Shown here: piece after piece, positions 26,825 through 27,018 of the stretch
Numbering within the stretch: the stretch's first letter is position 1
Layout of the letters: each line of letters begins with the position of its first letter
Virus record (IMG/VR): IMGVR_UViG_3300033994_002787
Location: 1 to 27,018 of that record
Source: a virus
Reading direction: 5' to 3' (one strand)
Length of the DNA: 27,018 nucleotides
Notes under the pieces: model-generated
Database searches by the model: none
Seen by the model: the letters and a program-made list of their open reading frames with translations, nothing else
What the model was told of the DNA's origin: nothing
Position numbers and translations under genes: made by a program

Positions 26825-27018
26825 CAGGAGCGAGCGTGACGAACGGATCTTAGGCGGCGAAGTTCGGCTGCTTAGGGCTAGGAACGGACCCTGCATGGTC
26901 TGCGGTCACCCTACCGGCGACTGTGCCGGCGAAATCAGCGAGCACGTGCGTGTTGTTGGCGCCGAAGTTTTTCCGTCCCTTCAGCGCGAAGATGTGTTTA
27001 TCGTTCAGGAGAACGTAT
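26802..27018 (+). CDS. Zinc-knuckle protein (3' end cut by the window)
   Basis: 72 codons are present: MYGDGVEGRSERDERILGGE, VRLLRARNGPCMVCGHPTGD, CAGEISEHVRVVGAEVFPSL …. CMVCGHPTGDC is a compact Cys/His knuckle seen in small phage proteins as I recall. ATG 26802 has no ribosome site. The in-frame GTG at 26817 lies 6 nt after TATGGT and could be a leaderless start, like the gene at 7242. The frame stays open to the window end. Confidence 0.7.
   Translation, partial: MYGDGVEGRSERDERILGGEVRLLRARNGPCMVCGHPTGDCAGEISEHVRVVGAEVFPSLQREDVFIVQENV

Noticed and set aside
1-27018. tRNA genes, CRISPR arrays, integrase or insertion sequences
   Set aside because: I looked for tRNA TpsiC-arm patterns, regularly spaced repeats, and tyrosine or serine recombinase or transposase motifs in the translated frames, and found none that convinced me; a tRNAscan run would be decisive for tRNAs.

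Overview
The window looks like part of the genome of a tailed bacteriophage (or a closely related prophage) of a GC-rich, probably actinobacterial host. The reasons are: many tiny orphan genes, several with CxxC zinc knuckles; an amidase endolysin; a phage-type DUF932 protein; an SSB, a HARP/SNF2 helicase and a DnaQ-like exonuclease; three DNA methyltransferases; GTGA/ATGA start-stop overlaps; and several genes whose start codon lies 6-7 nt after a -10 box, as in the leaderless mRNAs common in actinobacteria. I saw no integrase, tRNA, CRISPR array or insertion sequence. The host assignment is inference.

Region 1 (1-9650) is an early-type accessory region. Nearly all genes lie on the minus strand, singly or in short operons. 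Most are preceded by the same compact control module: a TTGTCACAcC-like box, a -10 hexamer (TACYAT type), an (A/C)CTACTA start-associated box, and a strong Shine-Dalgarno. I count 17 copies of the start-associated box in the window, 14 of them here. Products include two paralogous HCX5R tyrosine/dual-specificity phosphatases, a SprT-like metalloprotease, two related zinc-knuckle proteins and many small proteins. Three tiny plus-strand genes are interspersed; one is a near duplicate of a gene cut by the left edge (116-bp perfect repeat). Between 3817 and 3976, on the minus strand, is a strong candidate for a structured small RNA with its own promoter and terminator.

Region 2 (9700-14950) holds a 745-residue protein with two apparent ADP-ribosyltransferase-like modules, a small protein, a DEDDh exonuclease, a DUF932 protein (minus) and the amidase.

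Region 3 (15000-19700) is DNA metabolism: the HARP/SNF2 helicase, an acidic partner gene, SSB, small membrane and zinc proteins, and a possible winged-helix protein with a consensus -35 box and a start-associated box.

Region 4 (19684-27018) holds two tandem paralogous beta-class methyltransferases that share their ends but differ in the middle, a third phosphatase paralog in an operon with two small genes, and a three-gene overlapping operon containing a PD-(D/E)XK nuclease candidate and an N4-cytosine-type methyltransferase, which could be a phage-borne restriction-modification pair. Around 23.46-24.03 kb the amino/keto base composition flips sharply between strands at a convergent gene junction.

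The most notable items are the shared promoter/start-associated regulon, the hairpin RNA with strand-specific G-U pairs, the nuclease-methyltransferase pair, the phosphatase triplet and the dual ART-like protein.
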